From the NCBI GenBank assembly GCA_034211175.1, contig JAXHUH010000239.1, positions 31,840 through 95,839 on the forward strand: 64,000 nucleotides of DNA. The letters run 5' to 3'. This document shows positions 16,597-24,734 of the stretch, one piece after another (position 1 is the first letter of the stretch; every line of letters begins with the position of its first letter). Position numbers and translations under genes: made by a program. The DNA is from JAXHUH01 sp034211175 (GTDB lineage Bacteria; Actinomycetota; Acidimicrobiia; Acidimicrobiales; CAIXPF01). The notes beneath the pieces are model-generated. The model was not told the DNA's origin. It ran no database searches and worked only from the letters and a program-made list of their open reading frames with translations.

Positions 16597-17439
16597 TCAC
16601 CCTCGGGCCGCCGCCACCAGGCGTTGGCTGTAGCGGTGCTGTGGGTCCTCGAGCAGCTGGTCGGTCAGCCCGCGCTCGACGACGCGCCCATGGCGCATGA
16701 CGAGGACGCGGTCGGTGAGCATCTCGATCACGGAGAAGTCGTGGGAGACGACGACGGCGGCGACGCCCGAGGTCTCGAGCACCGAGCGGACGAGGTCGAG
16801 AACCCCGGCGGCGACCGACGCGTCGAGCCCGGTGGTCGGCTCGTCGAGCAGGAGCAGCGGCGGATCGTTGGCCAGCGCCTTGGCGAGCTGGACCCGCTGG
16901 CGCATCCCGCCGGAGAAGGTGCGGACGACGTCGTCCATGCGGTCGAGCGGCACCTCGGTCCGGTCGAGCAGCTCCGCCGCCCGGGCCCGGATCCGCCCGA
17001 AGTTGCGCCAACCCGCCGCAGTGAGGCGGTCGGCGACGTTGCCGCCGGCCGTGACCCCGAGGTCGAGGCCCTCCGCCGGGTCCTGGTAGACGACCGACAG
17101 GTCGTGGACCCGCATCGCCCGCTTGGCCGAGGCGTCGAGGGAGAGGACCTCGCGCTCGTCGCCGGCCGCGGTCCGCACCCGGGCGGTGCCCGCGGTGGCG
17201 TCGATGTCGCCGGCGACGCAGCGCAGCACCGTCGACTTGCCGGAGCCGGACTCGCCGATGATGCCGAGCGCCTCGCCCGGTGCCACCGAGAACGACACGT
17301 CCCACGCGGCGACGACCGCGCCGGTGAGCGGGCTGACGGTGGTGCCGGCATCGGGGCCGGTGCCCTCGACCGCGTCGCCGCCGCCGGGCCCGTAGAGCTT
17401 GCCGAGCCCGTCGACCCGCAGCGCCCACTCGTTGCTCAT
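16597..17439 (-). CDS. phnK: C-P lyase complex ABC-type protein PhnK
   Basis: ABC ATPase of 280 residues. Walker A GESGSGKST (62-70), a LSVVYQDPAEGLDLG Q-loop region, signature FSGGMRQRVQLAKAL (175-189), Walker B LLLLDEP, H loop VVSHDFSVIE. PhnK binds the PhnGHIJ core. Residues 17-42 carry an insertion rich in Gly, Asp and Thr between the first strands that is longer than in proteobacterial PhnK. The ATG 17439 overlaps the phnJ stop (ATGA). Confidence 0.94.
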   Translation of the reverse strand: MSNEWALRVDGLGKLYGPGGGDAVEGTGPDAGTTVSPLTGAVVAAWDVSFSVAPGEALGIIGESGSGKSTVLRCVAGDIDATAGTARVRTAAGDEREVLSLDASAKRAMRVHDLSVVYQDPAEGLDLGVTAGGNVADRLTAAGWRNFGRIRARAAELLDRTEVPLDRMDDVVRTFSGGMRQRVQLAKALANDPPLLLLDEPTTGLDASVAAGVLDLVRSVLETSGVAAVVVSHDFSVIEMLTDRVLVMRHGRVVERGLTDQLLEDPQHRYSQRLVAAARG

Positions 17440-18425
17440 CGTGCGACCTCCCGGTCGGTGCGCTCGGGTTCGTTGGCCAGCTCGACGGCGGTCCCGTCGT
17501 CGGCCCGGTCGCGCCGGCGGCGACACCAGTCGGTGTCCGAGCACACCCACGCCGAGGACCCGTCGTCGGACGGCACCTCGATGAGGAACGCCTCGGGGTC
17601 GGTGCCGGGGCCGACGAGCCCGCACCGGCAGGCGACGACCGGTGCCTCGACCTCGAAGGGCACGTCCTCGAACGTGAGCGGCTCGACGTCGGTGTGGGGT
17701 GGGATGGCGTAGATCCGCTTCTCGCGGCCCGCGCCGAACAGCGAGAGATGCTCGGCCCGGTGGAGGCGGGGCACGTCCCACCGCGGGATCGGCGTGGTCG
17801 CGATCACGTAGCGGCCGCCGACCAGGCACGGGTAGCCCGTGGTGCGGGTGATCACGCCGTTGCGGACGTAGTCCTCGTAGAGGCTGACCCACATGCGGGC
17901 ATAGTCGGCCTCGGCGTGCATGCGGGCCAGCTCGGTCATGTCCCGCTCGACGCCCCGCAGCGGCTCGGGCACCGGGACCTGGAGCACGAGGACCTGGTCG
18001 GGGCCGAGTCGGTCCTCGGGGACGCGGTGGCGGGTCTGGATCACGGTCGCCTCCCGGGCATCGGCGGTGACCTCGACCCCGGTCGTGTCCTCGACGAGGC
18101 GGCGCAGGTTCTCGGCGTTGACGCCGGCGTCGTCGCCCTGGTCGTAGACCTTCAGGACGTCGTCGGCGCCGATGACCGCCAGCGTGACCTGGAGCCCGCC
18201 GGAGCCCCAGCCGCGGGCGACGGGCATCTCCCGGCTGGCGAAGGGCACCTGGTAGCCGGGCACCGCGACCGCGGTGAGCACCGCCCGGCGGACCTCCCGC
18301 TTGGCGTACTCGTCGAGGAAGCCACCGGCGTAGGGCGGGCGCTCGTCGAGCAGGGCGGCGAGGCCGGTCCGGTCGGTGGGGTCGGCGGCGCCGTTCGGCC
18401 CGCTCGGTTCGGTCGGCGCGGTCAT
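17436..18425 (-). CDS. phnJ: C-P lyase catalytic subunit (radical SAM-type)
   Basis: Alpha-D-ribose 1-methylphosphonate 5-phosphate C-P lyase, 329 residues. The N-terminus aligns with E. coli PhnJ, with Gly57 in VPGYQVP as the radical glycine position, then REMPVARGWGSGGLQ, VLKVYDQGDD and FGAGREKRIYAIPP. The cluster Cys are C266, C268, C295, with C301 as the catalytic Cys in VCSDTDWC. E. coli uses C-x2-C-x21-C; here the spacing is C-x-C-x26-C, so the first Cys is one residue closer and the loop longer. ATG 18425 overlaps the phnI stop by four bases; a GTG six bases earlier is possible. It works in the PhnGHIJ complex and uses S-adenosylmethionine. Confidence 0.94.
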   Translation of the reverse strand: MTAPTEPSGPNGAADPTDRTGLAALLDERPPYAGGFLDEYAKREVRRAVLTAVAVPGYQVPFASREMPVARGWGSGGLQVTLAVIGADDVLKVYDQGDDAGVNAENLRRLVEDTTGVEVTADAREATVIQTRHRVPEDRLGPDQVLVLQVPVPEPLRGVERDMTELARMHAEADYARMWVSLYEDYVRNGVITRTTGYPCLVGGRYVIATTPIPRWDVPRLHRAEHLSLFGAGREKRIYAIPPHTDVEPLTFEDVPFEVEAPVVACRCGLVGPGTDPEAFLIEVPSDDGSSAWVCSDTDWCRRRRDRADDGTAVELANEPERTDREVAR

Positions 18426-19621
18426 CGGCACTCCACCTCGATCTCGGCGTCGTCCGGCACTCCGGCCGTGACGGGGTCGGCGGTGCGGCGGGCGTGCTTG
18501 CGCTCGACCATCGACCGGAAGGTCACGTAGTGGGGCAGCTTCAGGTGCTCGAGGAACCCGGAGGCGTCGAGCCCGTCGGTCGTCTGGAGGATCGACTGCT
18601 CGAGCGGGCTGCGGCCCCGGTCCCGGTGGACCGCGATGTCGAGGTTGGCCATGGCGATGGCCTTGCGCTCGTTGTGGCCCATCACCATCCCGTAGCCGAC
18701 GTCGAAGCGGTCGGTCTCCTCGTCGGGCCCGTCGAGGTCCTCGATCGCCTCGACCTCGGTCACCCGGATCTCACCGACCGTCACCGGGCGGCCGGTGTGG
18801 GGATGGTCGACCCGCACCGGCAGGTGGCCGTGGCGGACCTCGCCGAGGGTTACTTCGTGGAGGTGGTTGTCGGGCCCGAGGATGTTGCGGTACCAGAGCT
18901 GGACGAGCGCACCGGTCTCGGCCCGGGCCATGGCGGCGAGGCGGGCCGAGCGGGGGGCACCGGGGCGGGGCGGGGTGCGGGTGATGTCGAACGGGTCGGC
19001 GTCGGCGCCGGTGCGCCGCTCGACGACCAGGTCCATCTTCCGCAGCAGCTCGTAGAGCCGCGGCGGTCGACGCTCGACACCGCGGGCGGCCTCCTCGTCG
19101 ACGGCCGACTCGGCGGTCGCGGGCGGCGGACCGTTCCCCGCGGCGACCGTGGCCCGGGCGCGGCCCTCGCCCGACGAGTCGGTCCCGTCGTCGACGACGA
19201 CACCCCCGGCGGCGTCCGACCGGCCCGGTAGATCGAGGAGCCGGCCGGCGTAGTCGGTCGTGCGCCCGAGGAGCTGGGGCCCGGGCGGCGTCCGGAACGC
19301 GGGCACGATCCGGCGGAGGATGCGCAGCTGTGAGGTGGCGGTCGGCGGCGTGTACGCGACCCGGGGAAGCGTCGACCGGTACGCCCGGACCAGGTGGGCG
19401 GCCTCGATCGGATCGCCCTCGGCCTGGCGCAGCGCCCGGGCCGCGGTCTCCGGGTCCCACAGGCCGCCCTCACCCATGACCCGGTCGACGGCCAGGCGTT
19501 GGCGGTCGACGAGCTGGTCGAGCCCGAGCCCGGCGCTGTCCCCCTCGGTCCGCTTGCGGCGGACGAGGTCCTCGGCGGCCTTGATGGCGTCGAGGCCGCC
19601 ACGTGCGGCGACGTAGCCCAT
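18422..19621 (-). CDS. phnI: C-P lyase core subunit PhnI
   Basis: Nucleosidase-type subunit of 399 residues that, with PhnG, PhnH and PhnL, displaces adenine of ATP with phosphonate. It starts MGYVAARGGLDAIKAAEDL, which matches PhnI, and has LLRKMDLVVERR, LARAETGALVQLWYRNILGPDNH-type residues, GYGMVMGHNERKAIAMAN and LEHLKLPHYVTFRSMVERK near the end. A Gly/Ala/Asp-rich insertion at about 130-180 is not typical. ATG 19621 overlaps the phnH stop; the longer frame upstream belongs to another reading frame of phnH and is not used. Confidence 0.94.
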   Translation of the reverse strand: MGYVAARGGLDAIKAAEDLVRRKRTEGDSAGLGLDQLVDRQRLAVDRVMGEGGLWDPETAARALRQAEGDPIEAAHLVRAYRSTLPRVAYTPPTATSQLRILRRIVPAFRTPPGPQLLGRTTDYAGRLLDLPGRSDAAGGVVVDDGTDSSGEGRARATVAAGNGPPPATAESAVDEEAARGVERRPPRLYELLRKMDLVVERRTGADADPFDITRTPPRPGAPRSARLAAMARAETGALVQLWYRNILGPDNHLHEVTLGEVRHGHLPVRVDHPHTGRPVTVGEIRVTEVEAIEDLDGPDEETDRFDVGYGMVMGHNERKAIAMANLDIAVHRDRGRSPLEQSILQTTDGLDASGFLEHLKLPHYVTFRSMVERKHARRTADPVTAGVPDDAEIEVECR

Positions 19622-20322
19622 CAGCTCCGTCCTCCCCGGAGGTCGTTGGTCGGTTGCGTGCCGGCCCCGGGACCCGGTTCGACGGCGATCGACGTGCTGC
19701 GGGGCAGGCCGACGACGGCGGCCTCGCTCACGAGCCACGCGTCGACGCCGGCCGGGAAGGCGGCGTTGCGGTCCGCGAGCGCGGCGAGGAGGCCCGGCCC
19801 GATCCCGTCGACGCCGAGCGCGACCTCCCCGTCGACGCCCGGGCCGGTCAGGCGGGCGAGCGCCCCGGCGCGCTCGGGCGGGACGCCCAGGGCGGTGACC
19901 GCCAGCGCGAGCCGGGCGCCGCGCTCGGGTGCCCGGGGGGTGCCGACCCGCAGGTGCGCAACCTGCGACGGCGTCGGCGGTACGAGCGCGGTGACGAGGT
20001 CGGCGTCGCCGGCAGGCACCGGCCGGCTCGACGTCGCCGCGGCGATCACCCGGCTCCAGCGACCGTCGGCGGTGTCGCCGATCACGGCGTGGGTGGTGTC
20101 GACGTCGGCGAGGGCGAGGGCCATCACCAGCGCCGCCGGCACCGGCGACGACGGCTGGTCGAGGTCGACGATCGTGCCCGGCCGGGCGAGTGCGGCGAGC
20201 AGGGCCCGGAACACCCGCTGGGACCTCGCGCCGTCGAGGCGGGCGGCGCGGACGAGGTTGCCGATGGCCGCGGCGTCGTCGTCCGCCGAGGCCGACGACG
20301 GCTCCACCATCCCCGCCGTCAT
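19621..20322 (-). CDS. phnH: C-P lyase core subunit PhnH
   Basis: Protein of 233 residues; SQRVFRALLAALARPGTIVDL near residue 34-54 is the PhnH signature, followed by ALADVDTTHAVIGD and a C-terminal GVDAWLVSEAAVVGLPRST that matches the family's usual end (GVDxxL, then xPRxT). PhnH dimerises within the PhnGHIJ complex. ATG 20322 overlaps the phnG stop (ATGA) and its own stop overlaps phnI, so the order G-H-I-J-K is tightly coupled. Confidence 0.92.
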   Translation of the reverse strand: MTAGMVEPSSASADDDAAAIGNLVRAARLDGARSQRVFRALLAALARPGTIVDLDQPSSPVPAALVMALALADVDTTHAVIGDTADGRWSRVIAAATSSRPVPAGDADLVTALVPPTPSQVAHLRVGTPRAPERGARLALAVTALGVPPERAGALARLTGPGVDGEVALGVDGIGPGLLAALADRNAAFPAGVDAWLVSEAAVVGLPRSTSIAVEPGPGAGTQPTNDLRGGRS

Positions 20323-20747
20323 TGCTCCATCACCTCGAAGCGGACCTCGGTCGGCGCGAGCTCGGCCCACTCGGCGTCGGCGCGGAACCGCAGATCGCGC
20401 TCGGTCTCGGCCAGTACGGCCTCGATCTCCGCGGCGAGCGGGCCGGCCGCCTCGAGCTCGGTGTCGAGCACGGCGGCGGCCAGGGCGGCGAGCGGTGCCC
20501 GGCCCATGCGCATCGCCCAGCCCCGGTGGCCCCGGCGCTCGACCTCGGCGCGGGTCACGAGGACCTCGCCCAGGTGGAAGCGCTCCTCGGCGATCGGCTC
20601 TCGCACGTCGAGCATGACCATCCCGACCTCGGGTGACAGGACGGCAACCGCCTCCGCGTCGGCCATGGCGCGCTCGGCGAGGCCGACGAGGGTGTCCTCG
20701 GCCATTTCCGCGAGCAGCTCGCACCGGCGTTCTCTGGTCCAGGTCAT
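20319..20747 (-). CDS. phnG: C-P lyase core subunit PhnG
   Basis: Protein of 142 residues starting MTWTRERRCELLAEM with the family features GMVMLDVREPIAEERFHLGEVLVTRAEVERRGHRGWAM-type residues across 41-79 (Phe/Leu-Gly-Glu-Val-Leu-Val-Thr is the recognisable core). With PhnI it forms the nucleosidase module. It lies 28 nt after the phosphatase-family gene that opens the operon and overlaps phnH at its end. Confidence 0.92.
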   Translation of the reverse strand: MTWTRERRCELLAEMAEDTLVGLAERAMADAEAVAVLSPEVGMVMLDVREPIAEERFHLGEVLVTRAEVERRGHRGWAMRMGRAPLAALAAAVLDTELEAAGPLAAEIEAVLAETERDLRFRADAEWAELAPTEVRFEVMEQ

Positions 20748-20775
20748 CGTTGCTCCCTCATGGCGGCGGGCGTGC

Positions 20776-21693
20776 TCAGGTCGTGGCGTGGGCGGCGGCG
20801 AGGATCTCCGCGACGGCGGAGGGGGCCCAGGCGGCGACCAGGCGACGGGTGTGGCGCGGGTCGGCGACGATCACCAGCCCCGGGCCCGTCTCCCCCGGCG
20901 TGGTCCCGCCCTCGGCCGGCTCGTCGGGACGGCGGTCGTCGGGATCGGTGACCGCGGCGCCCGCCTCACGCAGGATCACGAGCGGGGCGGCGAGGTCATG
21001 GGGGTGGACGACCCCGCGGCGGAGGTCGACGAAGGCGGCGAGCGAGCCGTCGGCGACCCGGCACAGATCGACCGTCGTGCAGCCGGTCATGCGCACCCTC
21101 GCGCACCACCCCGGCAGCGGCGGCGCGGCCTCACCGGGCCGCACGCTCGGGACCGCGACCAGCTCGCCCGCCGCCGCGACCGGCGTCGTACCGACGCCGT
21201 CCGGCCCCGTGCGGCGGGCACCACCGCCGCGCACCGCCGACCAGGTCACCTGCGAGCCGTGCTCGTGGACGACGCCGGCGACCGGGACGCCGTCGAGGAC
21301 GAGGGCGACCGCGGTCGCGTACGGCGGCGCGCCGGCCCGGTGATTGCGGCTGCCGTCGAGCGGGTCGAGGCAGATCCACGGGCCGGCGCCCGGCACGTCG
21401 CCAGGCGGGCCCGAGCGGCCGAGAGCGGAATGCGGGCCCGAGCGGCCGAGAGCGGAATGCGGGCCCGAGCGGCCGAGAGCGGAATGGATGAGGCCGCCCT
21501 CCTCGGAGACGATGGGCACGGCGAGCTCGGCGAGGTGACCGACCATGACCGACTCGGCCAGCGCGTCGGCGCCGTGGGTGATCGCGCCGTCGGCGCCGAT
21601 GCCGACATCGGGCAGTCCGGCGGCTCCGGCGAGGGCGGAGGTGACGGCCCGTGCGCCGGCGCGGGCAGTGCTGAGGAAGAGGTCGGCGTCCAC
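20776..21693 (-). CDS. Inositol monophosphatase-family phosphatase leading the C-P lyase operon
   Basis: Mg-dependent sugar-phosphatase family, 305 residues. Motifs in order: the Glu pair PIVSEEGG (about 61-68), ICLDPLDGSRN (about 107-117; usual DPxDGT) and HDLAAPLVILREAGA near 229 (usual WDxAAG). Between the first two sits an in-frame tandem HSALGRSGP x3 (about 70-96) encoded by 27-bp repeats, which lengthens this loop compared with the family. The position as first gene of the C-P lyase operon, 28 nt before phnG, suggests action on a phosphoribosyl product of the pathway, in place of PhnP/PhnN; the substrate is not shown. The replaced Trp and Gly in the third motif are noted. Confidence 0.8.
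   Translation of the reverse strand: MDADLFLSTARAGARAVTSALAGAAGLPDVGIGADGAITHGADALAESVMVGHLAELAVPIVSEEGGLIHSALGRSGPHSALGRSGPHSALGRSGPPGDVPGAGPWICLDPLDGSRNHRAGAPPYATAVALVLDGVPVAGVVHEHGSQVTWSAVRGGGARRTGPDGVGTTPVAAAGELVAVPSVRPGEAAPPLPGWCARVRMTGCTTVDLCRVADGSLAAFVDLRRGVVHPHDLAAPLVILREAGAAVTDPDDRRPDEPAEGGTTPGETGPGLVIVADPRHTRRLVAAWAPSAVAEILAAAHATT
21407..21487. repeat. 27-bp in-frame tandem repeat, three units
   Basis: Three units of 27 bp at 21407, 21434 and 21461, identical except the last base of the third, inside the phosphatase-family gene. On the coding strand each encodes HSALGRSGP. The length is a multiple of three, so unit number can change without a frameshift. Confidence 0.95.
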
Positions 21694-21765
21694 GGGCCGG
21701 AGTCCAACAAGCCCAGGTGGCCGTCATGTGACGTCCCGGCGACGGCCGGGCGCATCGTCCGCGAA

Positions 21766-21777
21766 TTGTCGAGACAA
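21766..21777. promoter_or_regulatory. Candidate operator upstream of the C-P lyase operon
   Basis: The inverted repeat TTGTC-GA-GACAA lies about 75 bp before the first gene of the operon. It matches 8 of 12 positions of the mycobacterial PhnF operator TGGTATAGACCA as I recall it, and has the GT-N4-AC core spacing seen for HutC/GntR regulators. No such regulator is encoded in the phn region. Confidence 0.35.
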
Positions 21778-21839
21778 CTGACGTTCAGCGCTGGTGGAAC
21801 GCGCCAAACGCCGAGCTCACGTTCTCCCGCGGGGAGGGC

Positions 21840-22388
21840 TCAGGGGCCCTCGTACGGGAAGCCGAGATCCGGTGCGGTCACCAGCGCCTCGAACGCGATG
21901 CCCTCGGCGGCCGCCAGCTCGCCGCACGTACCGCCGCGATCGACCACCGCGAGGATCATCACCGGTTCGGCGCCGAGGGCCCGGACGACCCGGGCCGCCT
22001 CGAGCGGGGAGCTGCCCCGGGTCACCGCGTCCTCGGTGATCACCACCCGATCGCCCGGCTGCAGCGCACCGGCGATGCGGCCCTCGACCCCGTGGTCCTT
22101 CGAGTCCTTGCGCACGCTGAACGAGCGCAGCTCCCGACCCCGCGTCGCCGCGACCGCGGCGACGCCGAAGGCGACCGGGTCCGCACCGGCGGTGAGTCCA
22201 CCGATGGCGTCGATGTCGGCCGGGATCCGATCGAGCGCCTCGTCGGCGACGAGGCGGATGCCATCGGGTCGGCACACCGTCTGCTTGGCGTCGACGAACC
22301 AGGTCGAGCGCTTGCCGGACTTCAGCACGAAGTCCCCGACCCGGACACTGTGTTCCAGGAGATGTTGCACGAGGTCGGGATCGGCCAT
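21840..22388 (-). CDS. pyrE: Orotate phosphoribosyltransferase
   Basis: Enzyme of 182 residues making orotidine 5'-phosphate from orotate and PRPP in pyrimidine synthesis. Features: GDFVLKSGKRSTWFVDAK near the N-terminus (orotate-binding SGxxSxxY/F), AIGGLTAGADPVAFGVA, SVRKDSKDHGVEGRIAG and the PRPP motif VVITEDAVTRGSSPLEA (usual VVxxEDVxTTGGS). ATG 22388. It is upstream of the C-P lyase operon on the same strand with a 146-bp gap, so it probably has its own transcript; both routes involve phosphoribosyl chemistry, which may be coincidence. Confidence 0.93.
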   Translation of the reverse strand: MADPDLVQHLLEHSVRVGDFVLKSGKRSTWFVDAKQTVCRPDGIRLVADEALDRIPADIDAIGGLTAGADPVAFGVAAVAATRGRELRSFSVRKDSKDHGVEGRIAGALQPGDRVVITEDAVTRGSSPLEAARVVRALGAEPVMILAVVDRGGTCGELAAAEGIAFEALVTAPDLGFPYEGP

Positions 22389-22849
22389 GAGCCGAGGCTA
22401 CTCGGCGCCACCGGCCGCACGATCCGCGGACGGGAGCCGGCCCATCGGATCGTCGAACAGCGGGCGATATCGTGCCGTCGGAGCATCGGACGTCGACGAG
22501 CTGTTCGTCGTCGGACGAGACGGACCGCTCGGTCAGCATCGAATCGGCCCCGCCCAATCTCGGCAACGAACTGCTGGCTTGGTCAGGTCTTTGACATGTA
22601 CCGGGGTGATGTCAACCGCCCGGTGCGGCCGATATTGGCCAAGCAACGACGGTGCGCCACATCGGTTGCGAAACCCACTCAGGACTTGCTCGACACGCCT
22701 GGTTTGCGATTCGATCTCCGATCGGATGTGTCATTGCGATGGTATGACGGCAGCGGTGCCCTACGATTGCATCGTGACCGGCTTTCACCACGCGACCGGT
22801 TGGCGGTGCTCGATGTCGGCGAGGCAACGACGAGGAGAAGCGACACCTC
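22389..22849. other. Intergenic stretch without a recognisable gene
   Basis: About 460 bp between the divergent pyrE and the 142-residue gene. Base composition is less GC-rich than the surroundings from about 22560 on. I see no RNA gene, repeat or convincing ORF; promoters for both flanking genes must lie here but no clear -35/-10 pair stands out. Confidence 0.5.
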
Positions 22850-23278
22850 ATGGTCGACCGTAAGACGAACGGTCTCTCCGAAGATCACAAGGCCGCGCTC
22901 GCCGAGGGGCGGGCGCAGGGCCGTGCGGTACGCCGGTATCTGGAGGCACTCGAGGCCCACCGCCCCCGCCGTGGGCGCAAGCGGACGGTCGAGTCGATGC
23001 GCAAGCGCCTCAAGCGGATCGAGGAGGAGATCCAGGACGCCGACCCGTTGAAGCGCCTGCAATTGGTGCAGGAGCGCATCGACCTCGACGAGGAGATCGC
23101 CGCCGCCGAGAACAAGGTCGACCTCGAGGCCCTGGAGCGGGAGTTCGTCGACGCCGCACGCTCCTACAGCGAGCGCAAGGGCATCTCCTACGCCGCCTGG
23201 CGTGAGCTCGGCGTGTCCGCGGCGACCCTCAAGCGGGCCGGGATCGGGCGCAGCTCCAACCCCTCCGGCCAGGGCTGA
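22850..23278 (+). CDS. Conserved actinobacterial protein of unknown function
   Basis: Basic/acidic, helical, soluble protein of 142 residues. It starts MVDRKTNGLSEDHKAALAEGR, continues with RRYLEALEAHRPRRGRKRT and a coiled-coil-like run (about 47-85, RMRKRLKRIEEEI-type, then LVQERIDLDEEIAAAENKVD), and ends SYSERKGISYAAWRELGVSAATLKRAGI. I recall near-identical arrangements in many actinobacteria, always unannotated. The C-terminal third looks like a helix-turn-helix or DNA-binding tail, an inference from ISYAAWRELGVSAATLK. ATG 22850 preceded by GAGGAG about 15 nt upstream. Monocistronic. Confidence 0.75.
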   Translation: MVDRKTNGLSEDHKAALAEGRAQGRAVRRYLEALEAHRPRRGRKRTVESMRKRLKRIEEEIQDADPLKRLQLVQERIDLDEEIAAAENKVDLEALEREFVDAARSYSERKGISYAAWRELGVSAATLKRAGIGRSSNPSGQG

Positions 23279-23312
23279 CGGCCCGAGCGGCCGGCCCGCT
23301 CGCAGCGGGTGC

Positions 23313-24734
23313 TCAGAGCACCGGCGCCGGCTTCCACGCCCCGGCATCCGGGTCCCCGGCAACGACCCGACCGACCGCCTCGACGAACCGGTCGACCTGG
23401 CGGGGCGCCGTCCCGACCAGTTCCGACGGGTGGGCGAGGAGCTCGTCGAGCGCCGCACGATCGAGCGGCACCCGCTCGTCGGCGGCGAGCCGATCGAGCA
23501 GGTCGTTTCCGGCCGCGCGCTCGCGCATGTCACGGGCGACGGCGACCGCATGGCCCCGCACCACGTGGTGGGCCTGCTCGCGCCCCATTCCCCGTTGCAC
23601 GGCGGCGACCAGGACCCTGGTCGAGGCGAGGAACGGCAGGTAGCGGGACAACTCCGCGGAGATGACCGCCGGATACGCACCGAACTCGTCGAGGACCGAC
23701 ACGGTCGTGGCCAGCAGTCCGTCGGCAGCGTAGAAGGCGTCGGGCAGCACGACTCTGCGCACGACCGAGCAGCTGACATCACCTTCGTTCCACTGGTCTC
23801 CCACCAGCGACGCCGCCATCGCGACGTGCCCGCGCAGGATGGTCACGAGCCCACCGACCCGCTCGCACGAGCGGGTGTTCATCTTGTGGGGCATGGCCGA
23901 CGACCCGACCTGGCCTTCGGCGAACCCCTCCGTCACGAGCTCTTGGCCCGCCATCAGACGGATCCCGAGCGCGAGATTGCCCGGCGCCGACGACATCTGG
24001 AGCAGGGCGGAGACGACGTCGAAGTCCCACGAACGCGGATAGACCTGCCCGACCGAACCCGCGACCCGGTCGAAACCGAGCTCGCGGGCGACGCTCGCTT
24101 CGATCGTGTCGACGGCGTCGGCATCACCGATGAGGTCGACGAGATCCTGTTGGGTCCCGACGGGGCCGCGTAGGCCGCGCAATCGCATGCGGGCGCGCAG
24201 GTCGTCGATCCGTTCCAACGCCGAGAGCAGCTCCTCGCCCACGGTCGCGAAGCGCTTGCCGAGTGTCGTCGGCTGCGCGGCGACGTTGTGGCTGCGCCCG
24301 GCCATCACGAGGTCTCGGTGGGTCTCGGCCAGCGCACCGAGCCGGGCGAGCGTGGCCACGACCCGCCGGCGGACGAGGTCGAGCCCCATCCGGACCTGGA
24401 GCTGCTCGACGTTCTCGGTGACGTCGCGCGACGTCAGCCCGGTGTGGACGAGCTCGTGGCCGGCGAGGGCGTTGAACTCCTCGATGCGGGCCTTCACGTC
24501 GTGGCGGGTGACCAGCTCGCGCTCGCGGATCGAGGCGAGGTCGACGTGATCGACCTTCGCCCGGTAGTCGTCGAGTGCACCGTCGGGCACCGCGAAACCG
24601 GCATCGACCTGGGCGGCGAGCACGCCGATCCACAGCCGGCGCTCGAGCCGCACCTTCTCCTCCGGCGACCACAGCGCCACCATCTCGTCGCTGGCGTAGC
24701 GGTCGGCCAGGACCGATGCCGGGACGGAGGTCAT
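23313..24734 (-). CDS. purB: Adenylosuccinate lyase
   Basis: Fumarase/aspartase-superfamily enzyme of 473 residues that releases fumarate from adenylosuccinate and from SAICAR in purine synthesis. The superfamily signature is GSSAMPHKMN (about 285-294); also HTGLTSRDVTENV (first catalytic-His region), MAGRSHNVAAQPTTLGKRFA (second His) and DFDVVSALLQMSS. ATG 24734 overlaps the purA stop by four bases, so purA-purB is a coupled pair. Confidence 0.95.
   Translation of the reverse strand: MTSVPASVLADRYASDEMVALWSPEEKVRLERRLWIGVLAAQVDAGFAVPDGALDDYRAKVDHVDLASIRERELVTRHDVKARIEEFNALAGHELVHTGLTSRDVTENVEQLQVRMGLDLVRRRVVATLARLGALAETHRDLVMAGRSHNVAAQPTTLGKRFATVGEELLSALERIDDLRARMRLRGLRGPVGTQQDLVDLIGDADAVDTIEASVARELGFDRVAGSVGQVYPRSWDFDVVSALLQMSSAPGNLALGIRLMAGQELVTEGFAEGQVGSSAMPHKMNTRSCERVGGLVTILRGHVAMAASLVGDQWNEGDVSCSVVRRVVLPDAFYAADGLLATTVSVLDEFGAYPAVISAELSRYLPFLASTRVLVAAVQRGMGREQAHHVVRGHAVAVARDMRERAAGNDLLDRLAADERVPLDRAALDELLAHPSELVGTAPRQVDRFVEAVGRVVAGDPDAGAWKPAPVL

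Noticed and set aside
19603..22863. Open frame of 1086 codons on the plus strand
   Set aside because: It runs antisense to the whole phnI-phnH-phnG-phosphatase-pyrE region, is low-complexity in composition and has no family motif; it is a shadow of GC-rich codon use.
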